DNA from: JAZREA01 sp045660545
GTDB lineage: Bacteria > Bacillota > Clostridia > Monoglobales > Firm-18
Length of the DNA stretch: 64,000 nt
Direction: 5' to 3'
NCBI GenBank assembly: GCA_045660545.1
Contig: JAZREA010000025.1
Coordinates: 12,624 to 76,623, forward strand
Shown here: positions 19,003 through 28,322 of the stretch, in pieces
Layout of the letters: every line of letters begins with the position of its first letter
Numbering within the stretch: position 1 is the first letter of the stretch
Notes under the pieces: model-generated
What the model was told of the DNA's origin: nothing
Database searches by the model: none
What the model saw: the letters and a program-made list of their open reading frames with translations, nothing else
Translations under genes and position numbers: made by a program

Positions 19003-19776
19003 CTATTTGAGCAAGTCGCCGTTACGCATATCGTAGTAGAAAACCCTGTTGTCAGAAGTCTTAATCTGCCACACAGGCGCAGCTGTAACGCGCACCGTTT
19101 CGCTCCTTGTGCCGACATAGTAGCCTGTTCGCAAGCCGACTATGTCTATGCGTTTATCGTTTTCGTTCTCTGTTGCAAAATTTATTAAAATCTCGGGCAG
19201 GGACACCGTCTCGGCGAGGCTGCCTTCGGAAACCGTGTCGCCCAACATATTATATGCGCTTATGCTTACAATCTTGTCGTCTTTTGTTTGTGCAAATATG
19301 TATGAATCGAAAAACACCTTGCCCTCGAATTTGAGGTAAAAATATATTCCTTCCTCCGTCTCTTCCTTTCTGTAACTGACGTCCGCCAAAAGCCCCGACT
19401 CTTTTAAAGCCTTTTCCACCTTAGACGACGGCAGGTTATAAAACGAAGAGGCCTCGTCGGGAGTAAACGTAAAGGAATTACGGGACGCATCAACATCGCC
19501 CGACAGAAGCTGTGCCTGATACAAGGTTGCATCAAGTACGTCGTTCATATTGGAATACGAATTTTCCACGTTGCAGACCTTTATGCTTTCATAGTTATTC
19601 TTCAAAAGCCTGGCGTCTATGCCGACATTTTTAATATTAAGAACTTCTATTGTCTGTGCAACAAGCTCGTCACTCAGCGCGCTGCTGCCGAAATCGCCGA
19701 AATATATGAAAAACAAAAAGATGTTAACGATAGCAAAAACGACTATTAGTATTGTCTTTATCTTGTTCCATTCCAT
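19003..19776 (-). CDS. WalI/YycI-like regulator of the WalK sensor kinase
   Basis: The 257-residue protein has a short cytoplasmic start MEWNKIKTI, a single membrane helix at about residues 7-28 and an extracytoplasmic domain. This is the layout of YycI, which with YycH modulates the essential cell-wall kinase WalK. It follows the YycH-like gene by 15 bases. No walR or walK is present in the window. Confidence 0.8.
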   Translation of the reverse strand: MEWNKIKTILIVVFAIVNIFLFFIYFGDFGSSALSDELVAQTIEVLNIKNVGIDARLLKNNYESIKVCNVENSYSNMNDVLDATLYQAQLLSGDVDASRNSFTFTPDEASSFYNLPSSKVEKALKESGLLADVSYRKEETEEGIYFYLKFEGKVFFDSYIFAQTKDDKIVSISAYNMLGDTVSEGSLAETVSLPEILINFATENENDKRIDIVGLRTGYYVGTRSETVRVTAAPVWQIKTSDNRVFYYDMRNGDLLK

Positions 19777-19791
19777 AAAATCACCTTAGCT

Positions 19792-21243
19792 TTACTCATC
19801 CTCGCCAACGACCAAAACGTCGTTGCTGTTATCAACCCTAAACGCCCATTTCGGCTTTATTTCGCCCTCGGCCTTTAAGTCGTAGCACTTATAGACGTCG
19901 GTTATTGTTATCTTGCTCGCGCCATAGGTGCTGTAAAGAGAATCTATCGCCGCCAGAACAGGACCGACAGATGTCCTGCTTTGTGCATCTGTAATATCCG
20001 CGATATGCATCCTAAACGATGTAATAACCCCGTTATCCACCTCGGCAATTACCGCGTGGCCGCCTACGCTTCCATAGTTGACCGTTATGCCGTTATACAT
20101 ATTCGTAAAGGCTACGGTGTATTTGTTATCCTTATTATCCGCAAGGTCGGAGCTAAGGTGGAGGTTCAGTGAATCTGCGCTGATTTGCGCCTCCTTACAA
20201 AGCTCGCCCACAAGGCTTAGCACATCGTTTACCGCCTGGCGACAGTTGGGCGCAGTGTTGGACTTTTTAAGCCCTTTTTTGCTGGAAACCGCGCTGTATT
20301 CAACAGTGCCGTCGGCGTAGTAGCTTATTGTCGCGTTGTTTTCTACATACGTAATCTTTCCGTCGTTTTGCACCGCTTTTCGAAGGGAGCTGGGGCTATA
20401 ACCAAAAGACGAAAGCGACTTCTCCGCAAAACGCTCTAAGTCGGCACGGTCTTTAAACGCCCTTTGCAAAACAATATCCTTCTCCATCGTATTACCGACA
20501 GAAACGTTTATAAGTGCAAGAGGCGAAAGGGTAACTTTCCTTTCAATCTCGGCGGAGTCGTCATAAGAAGAGTCGAGGTTTATCTCAAAGGCGAACATAT
20601 CGTTTTGATATTTGCCGTATGTGTTTTCCTCTATGAACTTTAAAAGGCTTGTGCCGTTACATTTAAAGCTATACTCGTAGGCGGAACCGTCCTCTTCGTC
20701 AAAAAGCGAGATATAGCACGTGTTGGTAACAACCTCGGGCGTAATTATAAAGCCGGAAACCTTACCAAACTGGTCGAATCTGCCGGAAGACGAAGCCACG
20801 TCATAAAAGCGATTTAAGTTAGCAACATCTATGTCGTAACCGAAGTCTATGTATAACGACTTACCCTTAAACAAATTTTCCCACTGCTCGTAGGAAATCT
20901 TACGCGTGGTAACGGCGGCAGACTTAAACGCACCCATCGTCTCGCTGACATAGCCTCTGGCTATGTCATAGCCGTCTGTGCCTACGTAGTAAACCTCTCT
21001 GGCTCCTCCTCCGTTGACTATTATGCGCTTTGGCTCGGTAAGCTTCTGGTAAAACTCTTCCCCGTCAAGCGCACGGGCATCAAAGCCAAAGACCTTGCGG
21101 ACGATGGCGTTGTTTTTTATCGGGTCTAAAAACGAATAGCCACCCGGCCAGAGATTGCCGTCAAACCAAATCTGTGCGGAAAGCTGAATACTGTTGACGA
21201 TAAGCAATATTAAAATAAATGACTTGATATGCTCTTTTTTCAA
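19792..21243 (-). CDS. WalH/YycH-like regulator of the WalK sensor kinase
   Basis: The product has one N-terminal membrane helix (residues about 7-25) and a large extracytoplasmic region. The segment after the helix, with WFDGNLWPGG, and the partner gene downstream match YycH. I chose the TTG at 21243 because AGAGG lies about 10 bases upstream; an earlier TTG at 21261 has no such site. In Bacillus the gene follows walR-walK, but here it stands alone with yycI. Confidence 0.78.
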   Translation of the reverse strand: MKKEHIKSFILILLIVNSIQLSAQIWFDGNLWPGGYSFLDPIKNNAIVRKVFGFDARALDGEEFYQKLTEPKRIIVNGGGAREVYYVGTDGYDIARGYVSETMGAFKSAAVTTRKISYEQWENLFKGKSLYIDFGYDIDVANLNRFYDVASSSGRFDQFGKVSGFIITPEVVTNTCYISLFDEEDGSAYEYSFKCNGTSLLKFIEENTYGKYQNDMFAFEINLDSSYDDSAEIERKVTLSPLALINVSVGNTMEKDIVLQRAFKDRADLERFAEKSLSSFGYSPSSLRKAVQNDGKITYVENNATISYYADGTVEYSAVSSKKGLKKSNTAPNCRQAVNDVLSLVGELCKEAQISADSLNLHLSSDLADNKDNKYTVAFTNMYNGITVNYGSVGGHAVIAEVDNGVITSFRMHIADITDAQSRTSVGPVLAAIDSLYSTYGASKITITDVYKCYDLKAEGEIKPKWAFRVDNSNDVLVVGEDE

Positions 21244-21307
21244 AACGGGATTACCTCTCAAATATTATAAAAATCGTGCATAAAAGAAAAACTGCTTTTG
21301 ATAAAAC

Positions 21308-21337
21308 AGGCTGTGCAGCAAAAAGCATACACAGCCT
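21308..21337 (-). terminator. Terminator of the small secreted protein gene
   Basis: AGGCTGTG (21308-21315) pairs with CACAGCCT (21330-21337), with inner GC pairs around an A-rich loop. On the minus strand it is followed by GTTTTAT. It lies 16 bases after the stop at 21353. Confidence 0.65.
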
Positions 21338-21352
21338 TAAAAATTTAACAGA

Positions 21353-21796
21353 TTATTTACCCGGAACCTTTGTAACGTCAATCTTGACGCTGTTAAGAGT
21401 TCCTATAAAGTTGGCACCCAGGTAGGTTATTTCAAGCGGAACCGTCTGGTTCTCAAGGCCTGCCTCTGCGTAGCACACAAGAGCGTTCTTGCCCCTTGCA
21501 AGAGTAATCTTTTTAAAGAAAAGGCCGCTTGCGCCTATTGTCCAAGTGTACGGAGACTTTTTATAAACTCCGTTGTCGTAAGTATAGATTGTAACAGTAG
21601 CACCCTTTTTGCCATAGCCCGAGATTATATAGGACATATCAAAGGTGGCGGACTTATCCGTAGGCGGGTTTGTGATAACAATAATGTTGTTGGAGTTGCC
21701 TGTGGAGGTCGGGTACAAAACTTCAGGAGCTGCAAAGGCAACCGTAGAAATTAACACCACTACAACGCACAAAGAAGCTATAATCTTTTTAAGCAT
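21353..21796 (-). CDS. Small secreted protein of unknown function
   Basis: The ATG at 21796 is preceded by AAGGAG with 8-base spacing. The 147-residue product has a typical signal peptide (about residues 1-22, ending in TVAFA). A short beta-rich domain follows, with spaced Tyr, Gly and Thr residues and the look of an Ig-like or bacterial surface module. No catalytic motif is visible. It has its own terminator and no operon partner. Extracytoplasmic location is the only function-related statement I can support. Confidence 0.72.
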   Translation of the reverse strand: MLKKIIASLCVVVVLISTVAFAAPEVLYPTSTGNSNNIIVITNPPTDKSATFDMSYIISGYGKKGATVTIYTYDNGVYKKSPYTWTIGASGLFFKKITLARGKNALVCYAEAGLENQTVPLEITYLGANFIGTLNSVKIDVTKVPGK

Positions 21797-21999
21797 TAAT
21801 ATCACTCCTTATCTATTACATATACAAAAAAATTACAATTTTCCTTATATATATTATAATACATATTAACAACTATTTATATTACAAAAATATTACAGTT
21901 TTGTTACAAAAACCGATAACAATAATTAACAGAATATTTAAAATATAATTTGCAAAAATAACAATGTAAAACGTCGCAAATAAAAAAGGAGTGTTTTAA

Positions 22000-22206
22000 A
22001 TGGACATAACCGCACTTATATTAATGATTATTGGTGCTCTTAACTGGGGCAGCATAGGTATCTTTAATTTCGACATCGTCGGCGCAATCTTCGGAGGACA
22101 GTCCTCTCTTATCAGCAGAGTGATTTTTACGATTGTAGGTCTTGCGGGGCTTTGGGGAATCACTTTGTTATTCAAAGACAAAAACAACTATGTCAACGGT
22201 AAATAA
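22000..22206 (+). CDS. DUF378 family small membrane protein
   Basis: The 68-residue protein has two membrane helices and the family hallmark GALNWGSIGIF near the start, followed by a glycine-rich second helix. The function of DUF378 is unknown. AAAGGAG lies 7 bases before the ATG. It is monocistronic and convergent with the ABC-F gene. Confidence 0.88.
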   Translation: MDITALILMIIGALNWGSIGIFNFDIVGAIFGGQSSLISRVIFTIVGLAGLWGITLLFKDKNNYVNGK

Positions 22207-22214
22207 CAAAAACA

Positions 22215-22246
22215 CAGCACGGATTTCCAAAACGAAGTCCGTGCTG
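22215..22246 (+). terminator. Shared terminator between DUF378 and the ABC-F gene
   Basis: CAGCACGGA (22215-22223) pairs perfectly with TCCGTGCTG (22238-22246) between two convergent stop codons. T-rich sequence on each side suits both directions, though neither T run is long. Confidence 0.7.
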
Positions 22247-22249
22247 ATT

Positions 22250-24163
22250 TTATTCAAGCCCTGAAAGCTTTTCGCTGCTGCTCTCCCATTCGCTGTACAA
22301 AGATTCAAGCTTTTTGTTCATCTCTTCAATTTCCTTGGAAATCGACAGGCTCTTTTCGTAGTCTGTTGCGTTTTCCGGCAGAAGCAAAAGCTCTTCCAGT
22401 TCTGAAATTTTCGACTCTGTAAGCTGGATTTGTTCCTCGGCTTTTGCTATTGCATTTTTCACCTTACGAAGCTCTGCCTCGTGCTGCTTTTTCGCCTTGT
22501 ATTCCAGCTTGGATGAACTATCCTTTGTATCGGCGGCAGACAGGGCGGCCGCAGGCTCGCTCCTTTTATCAACAAAATAGTCATAACCGCCGTTATACAG
22601 ACTGACCTTTGCGGTGTCCATATAATAAATTTTAGTCGCAAGCTTATTTATGAAATATCGGTCATGCGAAACCACAAACATCGTACCCTCATATTCCAAA
22701 AGCGCCTTTTCCAGCGCCTCACGCGACTTGATGTCGAGGTGGTTGGTAGGCTCGTCCAGAATCAAAAAGTCGGCACCCAAAAGCATAAGCTTAATTAGCG
22801 CTATTCTGGCACGTTCTCCGCCGCTTAAACTGCTTATCGGCGTGAATACGTCGTCGTTTTTGAACAAAAACGTCGCCATAGCGTTTCTGACCTCGGTCAT
22901 CGTCATATTGGGATATTCGTCCCATATTTCGTCTATTGCTTCCTTTTCGGGAGACAGGTTTTGCTGCTTTTGGTCGAAGTATCCTATACTTATATTTGCT
23001 CCCGTTTTAACATTCCCGTCAAGCGGCGTAAGCTCTCCGGTTATTATCTTAAACAGCGTCGTCTTGCCGCATCCGTTAGCACCGAGCAAAAAGACGCGCT
23101 CGCCTCTGTTTATATCAATATCGGTGTTTTCAAACAAAGTTACGCCGTCAAAGCCCATTTTAAGCCCCTTACAGCGAAGCACCTCGTTTGGGCCGCCGCC
23201 CTTGGACTTAAAGCGAAAGTCCACAGATTCATTCAAAGCCTCGGGCCTTGTAAGTGTCTTTTCCAGCCTGTCGATTTGCTTTTGCTTGCTTTCGGCAGTT
23301 TTTATATTCTTTTCACGGTTCCAGCGCTTTTGCTGCTCGATTATGCCCTCGATTCTTTTTATCTCGCGGGTTGTGTTTTCGTACGCGTGGAGAAGAGACT
23401 TTTCGCGCTCTTCTTTTTGCAATATGTACGAGGAATAGTTGCCGTTATATACAGTAAGCTTTTGGTTTTCAAGCTCAAAGGTCTTGTTGGTTACTCTGTC
23501 GAGAAAATATCTGTCGTGCGAGATTATAACAACCGCGCCCTTATAGTCCTTTAAAAAACCTTCAAGCCACTCGGTAGAGGCAATGTCTAAGTGGTTGGTA
23601 GGCTCGTCGAGCAAAAGTATGTTGCTTTTACCGAGCAAAAGCTTACAAAGCACCACCCTGGTCTGCTGACCGCCGCTTAAAGTAGAAAAATCAGTGTCAA
23701 AGTCGTCTTCCGTAAAGCCCAGCCCCATAAGACTCGCCCTGGCGATATTTTTATACACATATCCGCCGTTTTTTTCATACTCTTCGGTAAGGGCGTGTTG
23801 CTCCTCCGCAAGCCTCTCTGCATCACCTACGCCCTCGGTTATTCTGGTCTCGATTGACTTTAACCTGTTTTCTATATCAATTAACGGCTTATAGACCGTC
23901 ATCAGCTCTCCCCAAAGAGTCTTTTGGGTGTTTATGCGCGCGTGCTGCTGCATATAGCCGATGTCGGTCTGTTTGCTTATAAAAAGTTCTCCTCCGTCAC
24001 TTTTGATTTCATCAGTCAGGATTTTAAAAAGTGTGGACTTGCCCGCTCCGTTTACGCCGACAAAGCCTATCTTGTCGTTGTCGCTTATAGAGAAAGAAAC
24101 CTTGTCAAACAGCGTTTTAGTTCCATATTCCTTTTTCAAATCAGACGCGTTAATTAAAATCAT
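22250..24163 (-). CDS. ABC-F family ATPase
   Basis: Two ABC cassettes lie in one 637-residue chain with no membrane segments. The first has GVNGAGKST near residue 37 and LSGGQQTRV; the second has GANGCGKTT near residue 360 and LSGGERARI. A charged linker lies between them and a Glu/Lys-rich coiled coil covers the last 80 residues. ABC-F proteins act on the ribosome, either as translation factors or as ribosome-protection antibiotic resistance proteins. The layout with a C-terminal coiled coil suggests a YdiF/Uup-like housekeeping member rather than a resistance protein, but that is inference. It has its own promoter. Confidence 0.92.
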   Translation of the reverse strand: MILINASDLKKEYGTKTLFDKVSFSISDNDKIGFVGVNGAGKSTLFKILTDEIKSDGGELFISKQTDIGYMQQHARINTQKTLWGELMTVYKPLIDIENRLKSIETRITEGVGDAERLAEEQHALTEEYEKNGGYVYKNIARASLMGLGFTEDDFDTDFSTLSGGQQTRVVLCKLLLGKSNILLLDEPTNHLDIASTEWLEGFLKDYKGAVVIISHDRYFLDRVTNKTFELENQKLTVYNGNYSSYILQKEEREKSLLHAYENTTREIKRIEGIIEQQKRWNREKNIKTAESKQKQIDRLEKTLTRPEALNESVDFRFKSKGGGPNEVLRCKGLKMGFDGVTLFENTDIDINRGERVFLLGANGCGKTTLFKIITGELTPLDGNVKTGANISIGYFDQKQQNLSPEKEAIDEIWDEYPNMTMTEVRNAMATFLFKNDDVFTPISSLSGGERARIALIKLMLLGADFLILDEPTNHLDIKSREALEKALLEYEGTMFVVSHDRYFINKLATKIYYMDTAKVSLYNGGYDYFVDKRSEPAAALSAADTKDSSSKLEYKAKKQHEAELRKVKNAIAKAEEQIQLTESKISELEELLLLPENATDYEKSLSISKEIEEMNKKLESLYSEWESSSEKLSGLE

Positions 24164-24196
24164 ATTCGGGCCTCTCCTGTTGTTTTTTGCCTATTT

Positions 24197-24225
24197 ATTA
24201 TACATTATCGGGGTAAAAAAATCAA
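24197..24225 (-). promoter_or_regulatory. Promoter of the ABC-F gene
   Basis: TTGATT (24220-24225) and TATAAT (24197-24202) on the minus strand, 17 bases apart, in the short gap after murA. Confidence 0.72.
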
Positions 24226-24229
24226 CCTT

Positions 24230-25510
24230 CTATTGTACCAACTTTAAATCAGCGTTCAGTCCGCACATACGCTGGGCAAAGTTGCTGTACCCGCGCTCTA
24301 TGTGGTAGACGTCCTCTATAACCGTTTCTCCGTTGGCAAAAAGCCCCGCTATCACAAGCGCCGCCCCTGCACGAAGGTCTGTGGCACGCACCTTTGCTCC
24401 CGTCAGTCCTTCGCGCCCCTCGACTACCGCCGTCCTTCCGTCGACCTTTATACACGCTCCCATTCTCCCCAGCTCCGGCACGTGCATAAAGCGGTTTTCA
24501 AACACCGTCTCGACCACCATGCTGGTACCCTCTGCTCCGCTCATAAGAGCAACATACGGAGCCTGAAGGTCTGTGGGAAAGCCGGGGTAGGGCATAGTCT
24601 TTATGTCAGCCGCCTTTGCTCTCTTGCTTGCGTCTATCAAGAGGGTTTGGTCTTTGCACTCAGTTGCGATTCCGCACTCTTCAAGCTTCGCAATCACCGG
24701 CTTTAAATGCTCGGTTATCACGTTTTTAACAACCACCTCGCCGTGTGTTGCCGCGGCCGCAAGGGCGAAGGTGCCCGCCTCTATTCTGTCGGGGATTACT
24801 GTATGCGAAGTCCCTTTTAAGCTCTTTTTTCCATAAATTTTAACCGTGTCGGTACCTGCGCCCTCAACTCTCCCTCCCATAGCATTGATAAAGTCCGCGA
24901 GGTTTATTATCTCCGGCTCTGCGGCTGCGTTGCCTATTACCGTTGTTCCCTCTGCCAAAGATGCCGCCATTATAATATTTTCTGTCGCGCCGACGCTTGG
25001 GAAGTCAAGATAAATATCTGCGCCTACAAGCTTTTTACACTCCGCCTCTATATATCCGTGCCCCTGCTGTATCTTAGCGCCCATGGCGGTAAGGCCTTTT
25101 AAGTGCAAATCAACAGGCCTTGCCCCTATACGGCAGCCACCGGGCATAGAGATTTTTACCTTGCCCGTCTTTGCCAGAAGCGGCCCCGAAACCAAAAACG
25201 ACGCGCGAAGCTTATTTACTGTTTCGTACGACATAACGTCGCTTTGCAGCTGATTGGAAGATATCACATATCCGCCGCCTGTGCGGTCCGAGGAGCAACC
25301 GAGACACCTTAGAAGCTCTAACATATTGTTGGTATCCGAAAGGTCAGGTATATTATATATCTCACAGGCGTCGTCCGCAAGCATTGATGCCGCAAGAACA
25401 GGCAAAGCCGCGTTTTTAGACCCGTTTACCTCCACGCAGCCGCGCAGCGGACGCCCTCCGTTAATAATGTAGCTTTTCAAAAAAATAACAGTCCCTTCAA
25501 GAGTATTCAA
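24230..25510 (-). CDS. murA: UDP-N-acetylglucosamine 1-carboxyvinyltransferase
   Basis: MurA commits UDP-GlcNAc to peptidoglycan by transferring enolpyruvate from PEP. The protein has NGSKNAALP near the N-terminus and PGGCRIGARPVD with the active-site Cys that fosfomycin alkylates, then the usual inside-out alpha/beta barrel. The frame spans 426 codons, but homologues usually begin about where KSYIINGG starts, so a start near the TTG at 25480 is also possible. It lies downstream of the TPR gene and is probably transcribed with it. Confidence 0.96.
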   Translation of the reverse strand: MNTLEGTVIFLKSYIINGGRPLRGCVEVNGSKNAALPVLAASMLADDACEIYNIPDLSDTNNMLELLRCLGCSSDRTGGGYVISSNQLQSDVMSYETVNKLRASFLVSGPLLAKTGKVKISMPGGCRIGARPVDLHLKGLTAMGAKIQQGHGYIEAECKKLVGADIYLDFPSVGATENIIMAASLAEGTTVIGNAAAEPEIINLADFINAMGGRVEGAGTDTVKIYGKKSLKGTSHTVIPDRIEAGTFALAAAATHGEVVVKNVITEHLKPVIAKLEECGIATECKDQTLLIDASKRAKAADIKTMPYPGFPTDLQAPYVALMSGAEGTSMVVETVFENRFMHVPELGRMGACIKVDGRTAVVEGREGLTGAKVRATDLRAGAALVIAGLFANGETVIEDVYHIERGYSNFAQRMCGLNADLKLVQ

Positions 25511-25548
25511 TATTAATTATACCCTTGTAAGTAACTGCTATTCTAAAA

Positions 25549-26301
25549 TTAAACAAGTGTTGAAATATCTTCGCCCTGTGCTTCGAGATAGTCTAAAACG
25601 TCGCGTCTTGTGAACATCGACAAAAACGAGTAGCGGCTGTTAAGCGCCTTTTTAACAAGCTCTATTCCCTCTTCCCTTTCGCCTTTTGAGACAAGATACT
25701 TGCCGTATTCAAAGTACCCTTCGGGGAACTTCGGGTCGAGTGCGAAAAGCTCTTTGTAATACTTTTCGGCGTTTTCGTAATCTTTCAGGCACAAATATGT
25801 ATAGGCAATGTTATCTACGATAATCGGGTCGGTGTTGTTGTATTCATACGCTTCCTTATTATATTCAAGCGCGCGATGCAAATTACCGCTGTAAGCGTAC
25901 ATATAACCGAGGCTTCCGTAGCAGGTGGTGGACGGGAAATTTTCGCTCACGTACTCGAGCATCTCTATCGCGTCTGCGACGTTTCCTGTCTTCCACATAA
26001 CAAGCGCATGGGACGACTTTAAGACAGCACGCTCCTCGGGCTTTAACTTTTCCATACCTATTAAATTAAAAAGCCTGTTCGCGCCCTCTGTGTCCCCTTC
26101 CTTTAACGTAAAATAGGCGTGGCGCACCTTGTGAGGAAACTTTAACTTGCCAAACTTGTTGGCAAACGCGTACATTTTAAGCGCAGACTCGGCGTTTCCC
26201 ATTCCATAGCGGTATTCAGCTATTCTTGCTATTAAATTGCTCCTGTTTTTAATAAGAAAATAAAGAAGCACCATTATCGTAAGAAGAGTTATTATATCCA
26301 T
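25549..26301 (-). CDS. Membrane-anchored TPR repeat protein
   Basis: The 250-residue protein has one N-terminal helix (about residues 3-17) and then successive helical pairs with the TPR pattern, clearest in YGSLGYMYAYSGNLHRALEY and the following repeat with YENAEKYYKELFALDP. TPR arrays bind protein partners; the partner here is unknown. It is upstream of murA under a promoter at 26335-26363, which may hint at a wall-related role. Confidence 0.82.
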   Translation of the reverse strand: MDIITLLTIMVLLYFLIKNRSNLIARIAEYRYGMGNAESALKMYAFANKFGKLKFPHKVRHAYFTLKEGDTEGANRLFNLIGMEKLKPEERAVLKSSHALVMWKTGNVADAIEMLEYVSENFPSTTCYGSLGYMYAYSGNLHRALEYNKEAYEYNNTDPIIVDNIAYTYLCLKDYENAEKYYKELFALDPKFPEGYFEYGKYLVSKGEREEGIELVKKALNSRYSFLSMFTRRDVLDYLEAQGEDISTLV

Positions 26302-26334
26302 ACTTTTACCCCCAAAAACAACCTTTATGTTATT

Positions 26335-26363
26335 ATTGTATCATTATTTTCAACAAATTTCAA
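26335..26363 (-). promoter_or_regulatory. Promoter of the TPR-murA unit
   Basis: TTGAAA (26358-26363) and TACAAT (26335-26340) on the minus strand, 17 bases apart. It is divergent from the pot promoter with no spare sequence between them. Confidence 0.72.
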
Positions 26364-26371
26364 TTTATATA

Positions 26372-26400
26372 TTGACAAATTACGAAAATAAATATACTAT
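26372..26400 (+). promoter_or_regulatory. Promoter of potABCD
   Basis: TTGACA (26372-26377) followed after 17 bases by TACTAT (26395-26400); a TATACT two bases earlier gives 15-base spacing. It lies about 60 bases upstream of potA. Confidence 0.7.
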
Positions 26401-26457
26401 TAATTAGTACACTTATGTAATATAGGTACACTCTGAATCAAGAAAGGGGTTTGATAA

Positions 26458-27504
26458 ATGAAACAAGAAATTATACGTTTAGAAAACGTATCAAAGTCTT
26501 TTGATGGTGAAGAGGTATTAAAATCAATTAACCTATCAATTAAAAAGAATGAATTTTTTACGTTGCTGGGGCCAAGTGGTTGCGGTAAAACCACTATGCT
26601 CAGAATTATCGGCGGGTTTGAATCCCCTGACAATGGCAACGTTTTTTTTGATGGGAAAAATATAAATAATGTCCTGCCTAACAAAAGGAATATTAATACC
26701 GTTTTTCAAAGGTATGCGCTCTTCCCGCACATGAACGTTTACAACAACGTGGCGTTCGGCCTGAAAATTAAAAAGACACCCAAGCATATTATCGACCAAA
26801 AGGTTAAAGAGATGCTTGCGCTGGTTAATCTTCCGGGCTTTGAAAAGCGCTCTGTTACGTCCCTTAGCGGAGGACAACAGCAAAGGGTGGCTATTGCGCG
26901 TGCGCTTGTTAACGAGCCTGATGTTTTGCTTTTGGACGAGCCTTTGGGCGCTTTGGACTTAAAGCTTAGAAAAAGCATGCAGACCGAGCTTAAAAAGATT
27001 CAGCAGGCACTTGGTATTACGTTTATATACGTAACTCACGACCAGGAGGAAGCTCTTACCATGTCCGACACAATTGTTGTTTTAAAGGACGGCGTGATTC
27101 AGCAGATGGGCTCTCCGGTTGACATATACAACGAGCCTGAAAACGCCTTTGTTGCCGACTTTATCGGCGAGAGCAACATTATCGACGGCGTGATGAAGGC
27201 GGACTTTTTGGTTACGTTTTCCGACAAAGACTTTGTCTGTGTGGACAAGGGATTTGCAGAAAACGAAAAGGTGGACGTAGTTATTCGTCCCGAGGACATA
27301 AAGATTGTTGAAAACAACAGCGACGCTATGCTAAAAGGCGTTGTTAAGTCTGTTATATTCAAAGGGGTGCACTACGAGATGAAGATTCTCTCAGACGGCT
27401 ACCTCTGGACCGTTCACTCTACCGCTATGGCTCCCGCAGGAAGCGAAGTGGGGATGAACATATTCCCTGACGAAATACACATAATGAGAAAGGCGGAGGT
27501 ATGA
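26458..27504 (+). CDS. potA: Spermidine/putrescine ABC transporter ATP-binding protein
   Basis: The 348-residue ATPase has Walker A GPSGCGKTT near residue 38, Q-loop region FQRYALFPH, signature LSGGQQQRV, Walker B LLLDEPLGALD and a C-terminal TOBE-like regulatory domain. It energises polyamine uptake with PotB, PotC and PotD. The following gene starts inside its last four bases, and AAAGGGG precedes its own ATG. Confidence 0.95.
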   Translation: MKQEIIRLENVSKSFDGEEVLKSINLSIKKNEFFTLLGPSGCGKTTMLRIIGGFESPDNGNVFFDGKNINNVLPNKRNINTVFQRYALFPHMNVYNNVAFGLKIKKTPKHIIDQKVKEMLALVNLPGFEKRSVTSLSGGQQQRVAIARALVNEPDVLLLDEPLGALDLKLRKSMQTELKKIQQALGITFIYVTHDQEEALTMSDTIVVLKDGVIQQMGSPVDIYNEPENAFVADFIGESNIIDGVMKADFLVTFSDKDFVCVDKGFAENEKVDVVIRPEDIKIVENNSDAMLKGVVKSVIFKGVHYEMKILSDGYLWTVHSTAMAPAGSEVGMNIFPDEIHIMRKAEV

Positions 27505-28322
27505 TGAAAAAGTCAGTTGCCGCTTATCCTTATGCCTTGTGGTCAGTGATTTTTACTGTGCTTCCTCTTGTTATGGTGTTTATTTACAGCATCTACGACC
27601 AAAGCACAGGGACGTTTACGCTTGAGTTTATAAAAAGGTGTTTTGAACCGATTTATCTTAACGTAATTATCCGTTCCTTTAAGGTGGCTTTTTACTGCAC
27701 GGCTATATGCCTTGTTATAAGTTATCCTGTGGCTATGATTTTAGCAAGAACTTCCTTTAAAAGAAAGGATACCCTTTTGTTTTTGATCATAGCTCCGATG
27801 TGGATGAACTTTTTACTTAGAACTTACGCTTGGCTTACAATACTCGAAACCAACGGTATTTTAAACAAGTTTTTTGGCCTTTTCGGGATGGGCCCTTACC
27901 AGCTTTTGTACAACGAGGGCGCGGTTATGCTCGGCATGGTTTACAACTACCTGCCGTTTATGATTCTTCCGATTTACACCGCACTTTCAAAGCTTGACAA
28001 CAGTCTTTTGCAGGCTTCTGCGGACCTTGGCGCAGACAAGTTCCAGACTTTTCGACGCGTGGTGTTTCCGCTTAGTATCCCCGGTGTATATTCAGGAATA
28101 GCTATGGTATTTATGCCTGCCGTTACCACCTTTGTTATTACAAAGCTTTTGGGCGGCGGACACCAGAATATGATTGGTAACATAATAGAAGACCAGTTTG
28201 TCGTTGCGGGCAACTGGAACTTTGGCTCGGCTATTTCGTTGGTTCTGATGATAGTTATTCTTATATTTATGGCTGTCTCCAACAGAATTAACCCCGACGA
28301 CAAAGGGGGCGGTATAATATGA
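27501..28322 (+). CDS. potB: Spermidine/putrescine ABC transporter permease
   Basis: The 273-residue permease has about six membrane helices and the EAA-type cytoplasmic loop around QASADLGADKFQTFRRVVFP, which docks on the ATPase. It overlaps potA by four bases (ATGA) and potC by four. Confidence 0.94.
   Translation: MMKKSVAAYPYALWSVIFTVLPLVMVFIYSIYDQSTGTFTLEFIKRCFEPIYLNVIIRSFKVAFYCTAICLVISYPVAMILARTSFKRKDTLLFLIIAPMWMNFLLRTYAWLTILETNGILNKFFGLFGMGPYQLLYNEGAVMLGMVYNYLPFMILPIYTALSKLDNSLLQASADLGADKFQTFRRVVFPLSIPGVYSGIAMVFMPAVTTFVITKLLGGGHQNMIGNIIEDQFVVAGNWNFGSAISLVLMIVILIFMAVSNRINPDDKGGGII

Noticed and set aside
22650..23438. A 262-codon plus-strand frame inside the ABC-F gene
   Set aside because: It is a low-complexity Ser/Ile-rich antisense shadow of a well-supported gene.
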